Shown here: positions 18,524 through 25,710 of the stretch, piece after piece
Layout of the letters: each line of letters starts with the position of its first letter
How positions within the stretch are numbered: the stretch's first letter is position 1
From: Bacteroidales bacterium
GTDB lineage: Bacteria; Bacteroidota; Bacteroidia; Bacteroidales; UBA932
Direction of reading: 5' to 3'
Assembly (NCBI GenBank): GCA_017446775.1
Contig: JAFSQE010000034.1
Coordinates: 1-64,000, forward strand
DNA length: 64,000 bases
The notes under the pieces: generated by a model
Seen by the model: only the letters and a program-made list of their open reading frames with translations
Database searches by the model: none
Told to the model about the DNA's origin: nothing
Position numbers and translations under genes: made by a program

Positions 18524-19099
18524 CTACTTGTTTTGATGTTTTTCTATAAGACCGATGGCAACAAGAAGAAGTCCGCCAACCGTGAAGAGCAAAAGCTCTG
18601 CATCTGACATAATCAGCATGGTTGCAGCAGCACCACCTACTCCAAGGATGAATCCGCCAATAATGATGATCCAGCTCTTGAGAAGGGCGCCTGTAAAGCA
18701 CATTGTCATTCCAAGGATGAGGACGATGGCAAAGGACAGGAACATAGGTACAAGCAGAACGGCGATTACGCTTATGCTTACGGCAAACACGCAGTAAATC
18801 TTCCAGGCGTGGCTGATCATATTGCCGACAAAGCTCTCCGGAACATGCACGTCCTTTTTACGAAGGCAGAAAGAGATAGGAAAGCCAATTGCGGGCATCA
18901 CAAACCAAAGCAGGTTCCATCTTGGATTTCCCGTAGTGTGCCACAAAAAGTAGATAGCCAGGGAGAAAATAACAAGGAGGCTTCCCCACAAAATGAAGTA
19001 CTTTGCGCCGTTGCTAAGGATAGAACGACGGCTGTTATTAAGAGTTTCTGAGATTAACTGAAGGCTTTTCTGTGCCGTCATTTCATTGTTAAGTTCCAT
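18524..19099 (-). CDS. Five-helix membrane protein, partner of the winged-helix regulator
   Basis: 191 residues; a short soluble N-terminus (about 1-30, with ISETLNNSRRSI) followed by five or six predicted membrane helices to the end. I do not recognise a defined function. The arrangement, a helical membrane protein upstream of a small HTH_34-like regulator, recurs in Bacteroidota, and the soluble N-terminus resembles that of membrane proteins paired with such regulators. A good promoter precedes it (19165-19196). Confidence 0.6.
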   Translation of the reverse strand: MELNNEMTAQKSLQLISETLNNSRRSILSNGAKYFILWGSLLVIFSLAIYFLWHTTGNPRWNLLWFVMPAIGFPISFCLRKKDVHVPESFVGNMISHAWKIYCVFAVSISVIAVLLVPMFLSFAIVLILGMTMCFTGALLKSWIIIIGGFILGVGGAAATMLIMSDAELLLFTVGGLLLVAIGLIEKHQNK

Positions 19100-19164
19100 A
19101 ATATCAATTGTTTATAATTGTTTGGCGGATTAAGTCCAGCTGCGCAGTCCGTCTTAATCCACTA

Positions 19165-19196
19165 CAAATATAAATTACTTTATTTTATAAACCAAA
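19165..19196 (-). promoter_or_regulatory. Predicted promoter for the membrane protein/regulator pair
   Basis: Minus strand TTTG (19193-19196), 20 bp, then TATATTTG (19165-19172), a near-perfect TTTG-N19-TAnnTTTG promoter. It gives a 5' leader of about 60 nt before the ATG at 19099. Confidence 0.55.
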
Positions 19197-19301
19197 TTAT
19201 TTTGCAAATTTTTGGAAATTAATTCGGGGACGTATTTTAGGAGAGTGCGTGTTTATATATCAGAAACAGTTGTATCTTTAAAGGTTCAAACAAAACTGTG
19301 A

Positions 19302-19859
19302 GTGTATAGTGATTTGGATGAGCAGGCTCTGGCCAGGTACTGCTCTCAAGGGGATAAGTTGGCGGAAGAGGAGCTGTATAGGAGATATGCAGCAAGGGTG
19401 TATACACTCTGCAGACGATATCTTGGGGATGGCGACGATGCAAAAGATTTGATGCAGGACGTCATCATTCATGCCCTTGACAAGATACAATTATATAAAT
19501 ACACGGGCAAAGGGTCTCTTTACGGATGGATAAGCCGCATCGCCATAAACAAGGCGATAAACATGATCAAGCGGCAACGTTGGAGGACGGTTTCGTTAAG
19601 CTTATGGTCTCAGGACTCAATCCCTGAACCTGCGGCCGAAGACGTCCAGTCCATACCTCAGGAGAAATTGCTTGAATGGATATCCCGGCTGCCGGATTTG
19701 AGAAGGGCCGTCTTTAATATGTACTGTATAGACGGTTATTCGCATAAGGATATTGCCAAAATGCTGGGAATCAGCGAAAAGGGCTCTGCCGGAGTACTGG
19801 CCAAGGCAAGGGCTCAACTTAAGCAGAAAATTAAGGATTATTTAAGTGTTAGTGGTTAA
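19302..19859 (+). CDS. ECF (extracytoplasmic function) sigma factor
   Basis: 185-residue RNA polymerase sigma-70 family protein with only regions 2 and 4. Region 2 (about 15-90) shows EEELYRRYAARVYTLCRRYLGDGDDAKDLMQDV and the -10 contact helix GSLYGWISRIAINKAINMIKRQR. Region 4 (about 125-175) shows LPDLRRAVFNMYCIDGYSHKDIAKMLGISEKGSAGVLAKARAQL. A stop lies directly upstream in frame (19299-19301), so the start is GTG 19302. The TAATG junction (19857-19861) couples it to the anti-sigma gene. Confidence 0.9.
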   Translation: MYSDLDEQALARYCSQGDKLAEEELYRRYAARVYTLCRRYLGDGDDAKDLMQDVIIHALDKIQLYKYTGKGSLYGWISRIAINKAINMIKRQRWRTVSLSLWSQDSIPEPAAEDVQSIPQEKLLEWISRLPDLRRAVFNMYCIDGYSHKDIAKMLGISEKGSAGVLAKARAQLKQKIKDYLSVSG

Positions 19860-20971
19860 TGAAACAGTGGGAAGACATAGTTAAGGACAAGCTGGAAGGG
19901 TACGAAAGTGCTCTTCCGGAAGGAAGCCTTGCTGCTTTCCGCGCCCGGGCTTCAATCATGGCCGGCCAGTCCGGCCATCTCCCCGCCCGTCGCTCCCCGC
20001 TGCTATGGCTGGCTGCGGCCGCTGCTGCGTGCCTTGCCGCCGTCTTCTTCCTGCTGCGCCAGGCCCCTGAGGCCGATAGTCCTTTAGTCGCCCAGGTGGT
20101 AGAGACTCCCAAAGAAATAGTGACTCAACCACAAGAACCGGTACTGGTCGTTGAAACTCCTCGTCCTGCAGAAAAGACAAAGCCTGCTGCGGTGGTGGAA
20201 ACGGTAGAACCTGTAGAAACCGTAGAGACAGTAGAAACTGTAGAAACAATAGAAAAGACTGAACCTGCAGAAGCAATAGAGACGGCAAAGGTTGTAGAAT
20301 TTGCTGATACAGAGGTTGTTACCAGGACAGCCAATAGCTCCGGCTCTTATATCGCCGGGGGAGTGGCAGGAGGCGGTCTTGCTGCCGTATATGCACTTGC
20401 CAAGGGTGTTTCACACTTTGCCCCGGCAGCAGGCAAAAGTGATTATCAATATGACCCCGGTATTATGACGGATCAGGGTAACTCTTCAGTTATTCCGGAT
20501 AATCTTCTGAGCCAAAAGCATAGTATGCCATTTAAGGCAGGCCTGTCGGTAAAGATCAAACTTAATGACCGGCTGGGTATTACAACTGGTTTGGAGTATT
20601 CTTTATATACTTCCAGATTCAAATACCGTAATTCCGGAACCCTGACTCAGAAGGCTCAGTATCTTGGCGTTCCGCTGCGTCTTGACTGGACATTTGCATC
20701 AGCCCGATGCTTCGATTTTTATGTTGGAGGCGGCCTTCAGGGAGACTTTTGCGTAGGAGCAAAACTGGGAGGCAAGTCCATCGCCAAAGACGGATTCTCA
20801 TTCTCTATGCTCGGCGTTGGGGGCGTTCAGCTTAATATTTCAAAGCGTATCGGCATATATATGGAACCCGAATTCAGCTGGACCAAAACAGCAGGCAGGG
20901 TGCTCGATACTTACCGCAGCAAGCATCCGTTCATGTTCTCTGCTACGGCAGGCCTAAGGCTTAATCTGTAA
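19859..20971 (+). CDS. Putative dual membrane-spanning anti-sigma factor with outer-membrane beta-barrel domain
   Basis: 370 residues in three parts. A cytoplasmic head (1-45) would bind the sigma factor. One membrane helix follows (about 47-67, SPLLWLAAAAAACLAAVFFLLRQ). A Pro/Glu/Val-rich linker (about 75-150, with repeated VETVE units) could cross the periplasm. The C-terminal about 150 residues look like an outer-membrane beta-barrel (alternating GLSVKIKLNDRLGITTGLEYSL, YVGGGLQGDF, MEPEFSW, ending ATAGLRLNL). This is the layout of the Dma proteins described in Bacteroides thetaiotaomicron, which link outer-membrane state to an ECF sigma factor. Start overlaps the sigma stop by 1 nt. Confidence 0.75.
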   Translation: MKQWEDIVKDKLEGYESALPEGSLAAFRARASIMAGQSGHLPARRSPLLWLAAAAAACLAAVFFLLRQAPEADSPLVAQVVETPKEIVTQPQEPVLVVETPRPAEKTKPAAVVETVEPVETVETVETVETIEKTEPAEAIETAKVVEFADTEVVTRTANSSGSYIAGGVAGGGLAAVYALAKGVSHFAPAAGKSDYQYDPGIMTDQGNSSVIPDNLLSQKHSMPFKAGLSVKIKLNDRLGITTGLEYSLYTSRFKYRNSGTLTQKAQYLGVPLRLDWTFASARCFDFYVGGGLQGDFCVGAKLGGKSIAKDGFSFSMLGVGGVQLNISKRIGIYMEPEFSWTKTAGRVLDTYRSKHPFMFSATAGLRLNL

Positions 20972-20977
20972 TAGTCT

Positions 20978-22048
20978 TTATTCGTGAAGACGATGCAGAA
21001 GGCACTGCATCAGTTTACCGTCCGAATCCCTCAGGTGCATGCCGCCGCCGCGACAGTACTTCCAGAATTTGCAGGAGGCGCATTCATCCTTTTTCATCCA
21101 ACTGCGGTCGCGATACGGAACAAAGCGGTTTTCCCATACCTCCATGAAGTCGTCCTTGTAGATGTTCCCCTGGGTGTAGTCGGCCCTGATGCTGGGGCAT
21201 GCAGAAATGGAGCCGTCGGACAGTACGGAGCCTACGGTTACGCCGGCATTGCACATATAGAAATGATCGCGGATGTCGCCTTCGTAGTTGCCCATAAAGC
21301 CTTCGCAGGCAAATGACGTTTTAATTATTCCCTCTTTGCGGGTAGCTTTTATAAAGTCCAGTAGGTATTTCAGCTCTTCTCGGGTCAGGCGGAGCTCAGG
21401 ATCGTCTTTTGCCCTGCCGGACGGGAAGATGGTAAACAGCCGCCATTCTTTAAGGCCCAGGCTAATTAGGAAATCCTTCAACTGCAGAAGTTTGCCGATA
21501 TTGCGCCTGTTGACACATGTAACAACGTCAAATTCTATTTCTCCGGATTGGATAACCATGCTTATGGCAGTGGCGGCACGCTTGAATGAAGAGCTGCGGC
21601 CACGCATCCAGTCGTGGTCATCCTCAAGGCCGTCAAGACTTATGGTCATTGCCCTGAGGCCGCATTGCAACAGCCGCCTGTATCTTTCCGGCGTTAGGGC
21701 GAAGCCGTTGGTGACCATGCCCCAGGGGAAGCCTTTCTGATATATCATCCGTCCGCAATCTTCCAGGTCCGGACGCATCAGGGGCTCTCCGCCGGTAATG
21801 TTGATCATTACCTTATGAGGGTCTGTCTTTGCTGCGACACTGTCCAGTACTTTGCCAAATACCTCTTTGGGCATGTCCGGGGCCAGCGCAGTCTGCTTGC
21901 AGTCGCTGCCACAGTGGCGGCAGTGAAGGTTGCAGCGCATGGTACATTCCCAAAAAAGTTGCCGGAGCGGATGTTCAGCTATAACATCGTCCTGCAACTT
22001 CTTTGTGATATTCAGCGCTATGCGGCGTCGCAGCGAAAGGTTATCCAT
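20978..22048 (-). CDS. Radical SAM/SPASM enzyme of the rSAM/lipoprotein system (TIGR04133-like)
   Basis: 356 residues. The radical SAM cluster motif CNLHCRHC (Cys39, Cys43, Cys46) is followed by NITGGEPLMRPDL and SLDGLEDDHDWMRG. The C-terminal SPASM-type region carries further cysteines for auxiliary clusters (CNAGVTVGSV, SACPS, ECASCKFWKYCRGG, CLLH). The family is known only from its constant pairing with a short lipoprotein, which here lies 3 bp upstream (22052-22513). It presumably modifies that protein or its product; reaction and substrate are unknown. Start ATG 22048. Confidence 0.85.
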   Translation of the reverse strand: MDNLSLRRRIALNITKKLQDDVIAEHPLRQLFWECTMRCNLHCRHCGSDCKQTALAPDMPKEVFGKVLDSVAAKTDPHKVMINITGGEPLMRPDLEDCGRMIYQKGFPWGMVTNGFALTPERYRRLLQCGLRAMTISLDGLEDDHDWMRGRSSSFKRAATAISMVIQSGEIEFDVVTCVNRRNIGKLLQLKDFLISLGLKEWRLFTIFPSGRAKDDPELRLTREELKYLLDFIKATRKEGIIKTSFACEGFMGNYEGDIRDHFYMCNAGVTVGSVLSDGSISACPSIRADYTQGNIYKDDFMEVWENRFVPYRDRSWMKKDECASCKFWKYCRGGGMHLRDSDGKLMQCLLHRLHE

Positions 22049-22051
22049 CTG

Positions 22052-22513
22052 TTAGTCTTCCTTCTCCAATTTGGCATCGGCCTGGATTGTATACTTTCCT
22101 TCATCCCAGGATCCGCTGCCCTTTGCTGTCTGGCTGACTTTAAGGTCTGATGCCTGAAGCGTTTTGGTTTTAAATGAGCCGTTGTCCGCTCCGTCCACAT
22201 CTTCAAAAATGACATTTGCTTTTTGAACGTTAGGGAAGTCATATTTAAGACGATCAGACTGGAAGTGTCCCTTGGCGTCAGTATATAAAGTGTCGTTGTT
22301 ATAGGGATGGGATGCTGGATCCGGGGTAAAAACAACCCTTATGCCCTGGATGGGTTTGCCGTCCTGGCCCTTAACGTCGCCAATCAATTTGTAATCTGCG
22401 TGCGGCTGGCCGTACATGCAATATCCGCCACCTATGCCGAATCCTTCTTTATCGCAACCGAAGCCCAGCAAAAAAAGAATGCCGCCAAATATGTATTTCA
22501 GAAACTTTTTCAT
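22052..22513 (-). CDS. Putative lipoprotein of the rSAM/lipoprotein system (TIGR04134-like)
   Basis: 153 residues: signal peptide with lipobox LLGFGC (Cys20), then a Gly-rich linker with a second Cys (GIGGGYCMYGQPHADYK, about 27-43), then a carboxypeptidase-regulatory-like beta domain (GDVKGQDGKPIQGIRVVF, YTDAKGHFQSD). The CMYGxPxADY segment is the family-conserved stretch and the best guess for a modification site (inference). It is the first gene of a two-gene operon with the radical SAM enzyme. A TATATTTG -7 box lies on the minus strand at 22532-22539. Confidence 0.8.
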   Translation of the reverse strand: MKKFLKYIFGGILFLLGFGCDKEGFGIGGGYCMYGQPHADYKLIGDVKGQDGKPIQGIRVVFTPDPASHPYNNDTLYTDAKGHFQSDRLKYDFPNVQKANVIFEDVDGADNGSFKTKTLQASDLKVSQTAKGSGSWDEGKYTIQADAKLEKED

Positions 22514-22603
22514 AATCCTTGGTTTACCTTACAAATATACAAATAATTATTGTCTGATATATAAACACCAAAGGATTGGAAATACGTCTCCGGAATATAA
22601 TAC

Positions 22604-22635
22604 AAAAAGAGTCAGCCTTTAGACTGACTCTTTTT
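22604..22635. terminator. Bidirectional intrinsic terminator
   Basis: Perfect 12-bp inverted repeat AAAAAGAGTCAG (22604-22615) and CTGACTCTTTTT (22624-22635) around an 8-nt loop, with T runs in both directions. Confidence 0.75.
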
Positions 22636-22658
22636 GCGGTGCGGAAGGGACCGCAAAA
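22632..22658. repeat. Second hairpin containing a 10-bp copy of the tRNA-Asp 3' end
   Basis: TTTTGCGGT (22632-22640) and ACCGCAAAA (22650-22658) form a perfect 9-bp stem. It contains GCGGTGCGGA (22636-22645), identical to the 3' end of the neighbouring tRNA-Asp gene (22761-22770), as expected for an attachment-site remnant or by chance. Confidence 0.4.
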
Positions 22659-22664
22659 GCCGAA

Positions 22665-22704
22665 TTTAGTACCAGGCGCGATTTTTAGTACCATTTTAGT
22701 ACCA
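22665..22704. repeat. Three direct copies of TTTAGTACCA
   Basis: TTTAGTACCA occurs at 22665-22674, 22684-22693 and 22695-22704. Short direct repeats next to a tRNA 3' end are typical of integrase arm sites, but no integrase gene is present. Confidence 0.4.
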
Positions 22705-22722
22705 AATGGCGAAAACTGAAAC

Positions 22723-22756
22723 AAAAAGATGCCCCACAGGTATCTGTAAGGCATCC
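22723..22756 (-). terminator. Intrinsic terminator of tRNA-Asp
   Basis: On the minus strand GGATGCC and GGCATC pair (22728-22733 with 22750-22755), with an inner ACAG/CTGT stem, followed by TTTTTG (22722-22727). It lies directly 3' of the tRNA. Confidence 0.6.
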
Positions 22757-22761
22757 TTAAG

Positions 22762-22835
22762 CGGTGCGGACGAGACTCGAACTCGCGACCCCCGGCGTGA
22801 CAGGCCGGTATTCTAACCAGCTGAACTACCGCACC
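22762..22835 (-). tRNA. tRNA-Asp (GTC)
   Basis: A 74-nt cloverleaf on the minus strand. Acceptor stem GGTGCGG pairs with CCGCACC, D-arm contains AGCTGGTTAGA, anticodon loop CTGTCAC gives anticodon GTC, and the T-arm contains GAGTTCGAGTCTC. The discriminator is G and CCA is not encoded. A strong promoter lies 27 bp upstream, overlapping the end of rsmD copy 2. Confidence 0.95.
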
Positions 22836-22861
22836 AATGTTTGGTTTCCCAAACGGGACTG

Positions 22862-22892
22862 CAAATATAGCCGTTAAATTTGATTATGCAAA
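22862..22892 (-). promoter_or_regulatory. tRNA-Asp promoter
   Basis: Minus strand TTTG (22889-22892), exactly 19 bp, then TATATTTG (22862-22869): a perfect match to the Bacteroidota TTTG-N19-TAnnTTTG promoter. The -33 box lies inside the 3' end of rsmD copy 2. Confidence 0.65.
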
Positions 22893-23426
22893 ACTTTTTC
22901 TAAAAAAGCTGAAGTGGACGTTTCCGTAACGTTTTTCTTTGACAAAGCAGGGTGCAGAAGAGAAATTATGGTCGGCGCCGTGCTCTAAGATAAACAGCCC
23001 GTCATCTTCCAGAAAACCTGCCTCAAGCACCTTGGCGGGGAGGTTTTCAAGTCCTTCAAGGGCGTATGGCGGATCTGCGAATACCAGATTGAAGCGCTTG
23101 GTGCAGATCTCCAGAAAGTCGAACACATTGTGCCGGACGACCTGCATGCCGGCTATGCCCAGCGCAACTGCCGTCTTCTTGATAAAGGCGGCGTTGGCGG
23201 GGTTCATCTCCACCGCCACAATGTCGCCGCACCCGCGCGAAGCCATTTCAAAGCTGATGCTGCCGGTGCCGGCAAACAAATCCAGGAAGACTGTCTGCTC
23301 AAAATCAATCATACCTGCCAGGATGTTGAACAGCCCCTCCTTTGCAAAGTCGGTGGTGGGCCGTGCCGCATAGCCGGCGGGCGGGTTGATGCTCTTGCCG
23401 CGAAGTGTGCCTGATATTATCCTCAT
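22884..23426 (-). CDS. rsmD: 16S rRNA (guanine(966)-N(2))-methyltransferase RsmD, copy 2
   Basis: Second RsmD in the window. 180 residues from ATG 23426 (MRIISG); the frame opens at 23441 with MFVKI, which is not conserved. SAM motif FLDLFAGTG at about 47-55 and DPPY at 118-121. It keeps the PTTDFA, VRHNVFDF and FVKEK-YG-VHFSFF blocks seen in copy 1, so the two are true homologues but differ at roughly half of positions. Unlike copy 1 it has no DUF3822 gene before it; instead a small membrane-anchored protein lies upstream. Confidence 0.93.
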   Translation of the reverse strand: MRIISGTLRGKSINPPAGYAARPTTDFAKEGLFNILAGMIDFEQTVFLDLFAGTGSISFEMASRGCGDIVAVEMNPANAAFIKKTAVALGIAGMQVVRHNVFDFLEICTKRFNLVFADPPYALEGLENLPAKVLEAGFLEDDGLFILEHGADHNFSSAPCFVKEKRYGNVHFSFFRKSFA

Positions 23427-23495
23427 AATCTTCACAAACAAAAAACTGCCCGTGCACGGCAGGGCAGCTTTTGTGAAACTTGAACCGGCAGGGGA

Positions 23496-24104
23496 TTACT
23501 CCCAGTTACCGGCATTGTTGTTCGGGTTCTCGATGCTGCCGACCTGCAAGCCGGGGTAACGGTCGGTCTCTACGCGATCGTACACGAGGTTAACCAGCAG
23601 CTGATGGTCCATTCCGTTAAGCAGCAGCACATAAGGCACCTGAGCCTCGAACAGGGGAACATCCACACCAGAAACCTCCTTGATGGTGGAGTGCATGAGA
23701 ATGGTGTCACCATTGGTGAAGGGGATGTACTTGAGATCTTCTGCCTTGAAATCGGGCCTGTTCTTGAGCAGAGTGTCCCTGACAGGAATCTCGATTGCCT
23801 CACGCTTAACGAGATTCTTGGCAACTGCCACAGAGTCGTCCATCGAACCGATGGAGCGGATGACGGTCATTTTGCCGTTGTTGTAGAAGTCAATCAGAGA
23901 GTCGATGGAAGGTGCGAACTTGCCGTTAACGTTCTTGTACGCTACCTGCAGGGTACGGATGTCTTTGAGTTTGACAATGGCTGCAGCCTCGCGTGCTGAC
24001 TTTTCTTTGTTGAACTTGACAGGTTGCTCGACGCTCTTGACAATAAGGAACACCAGCACCAGAATGATGATCGGGAGGATGATGTAAGTGAGAACTTTTT
24101 TCAT
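23496..24104 (-). CDS. Membrane-anchored hypothetical protein
   Basis: 202 residues. One N-terminal helix (about 3-24, LTYIILPIIILVLVFLIV) anchors a periplasmic domain with the stretch EAAAIVKLKDIRTLQVAYKNVNGKF, reminiscent of pilin-like or GspG-like N-terminal helices, followed by an Asp/Asn-rich tail (GSIENPNNNAGNWE). I do not know its function; I recall similar proteins beside rsmD/DUF3822 genes in Bacteroidales. It is 69 bp upstream of rsmD copy 2 and divergent from the DHH phosphoesterase gene. Confidence 0.6.
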   Translation of the reverse strand: MKKVLTYIILPIIILVLVFLIVKSVEQPVKFNKEKSAREAAAIVKLKDIRTLQVAYKNVNGKFAPSIDSLIDFYNNGKMTVIRSIGSMDDSVAVAKNLVKREAIEIPVRDTLLKNRPDFKAEDLKYIPFTNGDTILMHSTIKEVSGVDVPLFEAQVPYVLLLNGMDHQLLVNLVYDRVETDRYPGLQVGSIENPNNNAGNWE

Positions 24105-24186
24105 ATTTTGGCTTGTATTATTATCTGCTGATAATCGAATTAACTGTCAAAAATAAAAATAATATTTAGTGCTTGCAAGATATTTT

Positions 24187-24194
24187 TAAATTTG
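24187..24194 (+). promoter_or_regulatory. -7 box before the DHH phosphoesterase operon
   Basis: TAAATTTG, 23 bp before the ATG at 24218. Its position supports that start over the TTG at 24173. Confidence 0.4.
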
Positions 24195-24217
24195 CAGTGA
24201 TAAACAGTAAAAAAGCG

Positions 24218-25249
24218 ATGCGGGTAACTATTGCGGCAGACAGGCTTAACGAGTTGATTCAGACGAGTTCTGATGTGATTATATTCGGTCACGAGAATCC
24301 GGACGGAGATTCGATAGGCAGTTGTGTGGGGATGTATCATTATCTCAAAGGTCTTGGGAAGGACCCGCATATGATTATCAACAACCGGTTGCCAGACTAT
24401 TTCGTGTTCCTTGTCCCGGACGGGGCGCTTACATATTTCGTGGAAGATCCGAACAAGTGTGAGGAGCTTGTTGCCAAGGCGGACCTGCTGGTATTTCTTG
24501 ACATGAACGGGATGAACCGCGCCGGCGAAGTCTCCAAGATGGTGGAAGACAGAATCGGGCACAACCCCTCTGTGCGCAAGGTGCTCATAGACCATCATCT
24601 GAATCCCAGGACAGAAGAGTTTGACGTGGTTGTTTCAGACACAGAAGTCTCTTCTGCCTGCGAATTGCTCTACCAGGTGCTTCTGGAACAGCCCGGGGTC
24701 GCAGCAGATGTGAACCGCCTTTCAATAGAGTGCGCCGCGGCGCTTCTGACGGGCATCCTCACCGATACCAACAATTTTGCCAACAGCGTGTATCCATCCA
24801 CATATCTGGCTGTATCTGCGCTGCAGGGCAGGGGAGTCGACCGCGACGCCATCTACGATGAGGTGTTCCGCTCGTATTCCAGGATAAGGATGCGTCTTAT
24901 GGGTTACATGCTCCACGACAACATGCGATTCGTGGATCCTTGCGTGGCATATTTCACCCTGAGCGAGCGGATAAAAGAGCAGTACGGATTTGTGCGGGGC
25001 GACAGCGAAGGGTTTGTGAACATGCCGCTCACGGTGAAGGATATCAGGATGTCGGCCTTTTTTACAGAAGAGGCAGATTATGTGAAAGTTTCGCTGCGCA
25101 GCAAGGGAGATATCGATGTGAACGATTTTGCGCACAAATATTGCAATGGTGGTGGACATAAGAACGCCTCGGGCGGCAGGCTGTATATGTCACTTGAGGA
25201 TGTTCCCGAATATTTTGAGAGTAAAGTCAAAGAATTTTTTGCCAGGTGA
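24218..25249 (+). CDS. DHH/DHHA1 phosphoesterase (NrnA-like oligoribonuclease/pAp phosphatase)
   Basis: 343 residues. The N-terminal DHH domain has the metal-binding motifs IIFGHENPDGDSIGS (His25, Asp29, Asp31), LLVFLDMNGMNR and IDHHLN; the C-terminal DHHA1 domain ends in the nucleic-acid-binding CNGGGHKNASGG. Family members degrade nano-RNA and dephosphorylate pAp; a c-di-AMP/pApA role is also possible. The stop overlaps the GTG start of the FKBP gene. It heads a likely five-gene run to 28222. Confidence 0.9.
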   Translation: MRVTIAADRLNELIQTSSDVIIFGHENPDGDSIGSCVGMYHYLKGLGKDPHMIINNRLPDYFVFLVPDGALTYFVEDPNKCEELVAKADLLVFLDMNGMNRAGEVSKMVEDRIGHNPSVRKVLIDHHLNPRTEEFDVVVSDTEVSSACELLYQVLLEQPGVAADVNRLSIECAAALLTGILTDTNNFANSVYPSTYLAVSALQGRGVDRDAIYDEVFRSYSRIRMRLMGYMLHDNMRFVDPCVAYFTLSERIKEQYGFVRGDSEGFVNMPLTVKDIRMSAFFTEEADYVKVSLRSKGDIDVNDFAHKYCNGGGHKNASGGRLYMSLEDVPEYFESKVKEFFAR

Positions 25250-25710
25250 AAAGGTTATACTACATAGTTTTTGTGACAGCTTTGTTGTGCAGTTGTGAGA
25301 ACGAACTGGCAAACAAGGCTGTGACTCAGGACGAGAAAATAACGAGTTTCATAGAGTCCAAATATGCAGAAACGCCAGTCATCTTTAACAAGGGTGTTAA
25401 CCGCATCGTGCTTGAGGAGGGCGACAGTACCATTTTTGCCCTGCCCGGCGACAGGGTAAACTTCTCATACGTCGGGTACACGTTTACCGGCAGCCTCGGC
25501 GACACATTCGCACGCGGTGATGCCGATGTCGTTTTGGGCGAAGGGTCGTTGATAGACGGGCTGGAATATGGCATAGAGGGGATGTGCCCCGGCGAAAAGT
25601 CGTACATCATCTTCTCTTGCAAATATGGCTATAACAAGAGCGTGGCGGGCATCGGTCGCGACCAGGCGCTTGTGTTTGAAGTATTTATGAATGATATAAA
25701 CCGGGAATAA
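25246..25710 (+). CDS. FKBP-type peptidyl-prolyl isomerase lipoprotein
   Basis: 154 residues starting at GTG 25246, overlapping the DHH gene stop. Lipobox LLCSC (Cys near 17). The C-terminal about 90 residues are an FKBP fold: DRVNFSYVGYTFTG, DVVLGEGSLIDGLEYGIEGMCPGEKSYIIFSCKYGYN and a closing LVFEVFMNDI strand. It should act in the periplasm on folding of exported proteins. GldI of gliding Bacteroidota is a related lipoprotein, but no gliding genes are nearby. Confidence 0.8.
   Translation: MKRLYYIVFVTALLCSCENELANKAVTQDEKITSFIESKYAETPVIFNKGVNRIVLEEGDSTIFALPGDRVNFSYVGYTFTGSLGDTFARGDADVVLGEGSLIDGLEYGIEGMCPGEKSYIIFSCKYGYNKSVAGIGRDQALVFEVFMNDINRE

Noticed and set aside
22514..22761. Integrase gene fragment suggested by a minus-strand translation of the TTTAGTACCA repeats
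   Set aside because: Too short and repetitive; no recombinase motif is visible.
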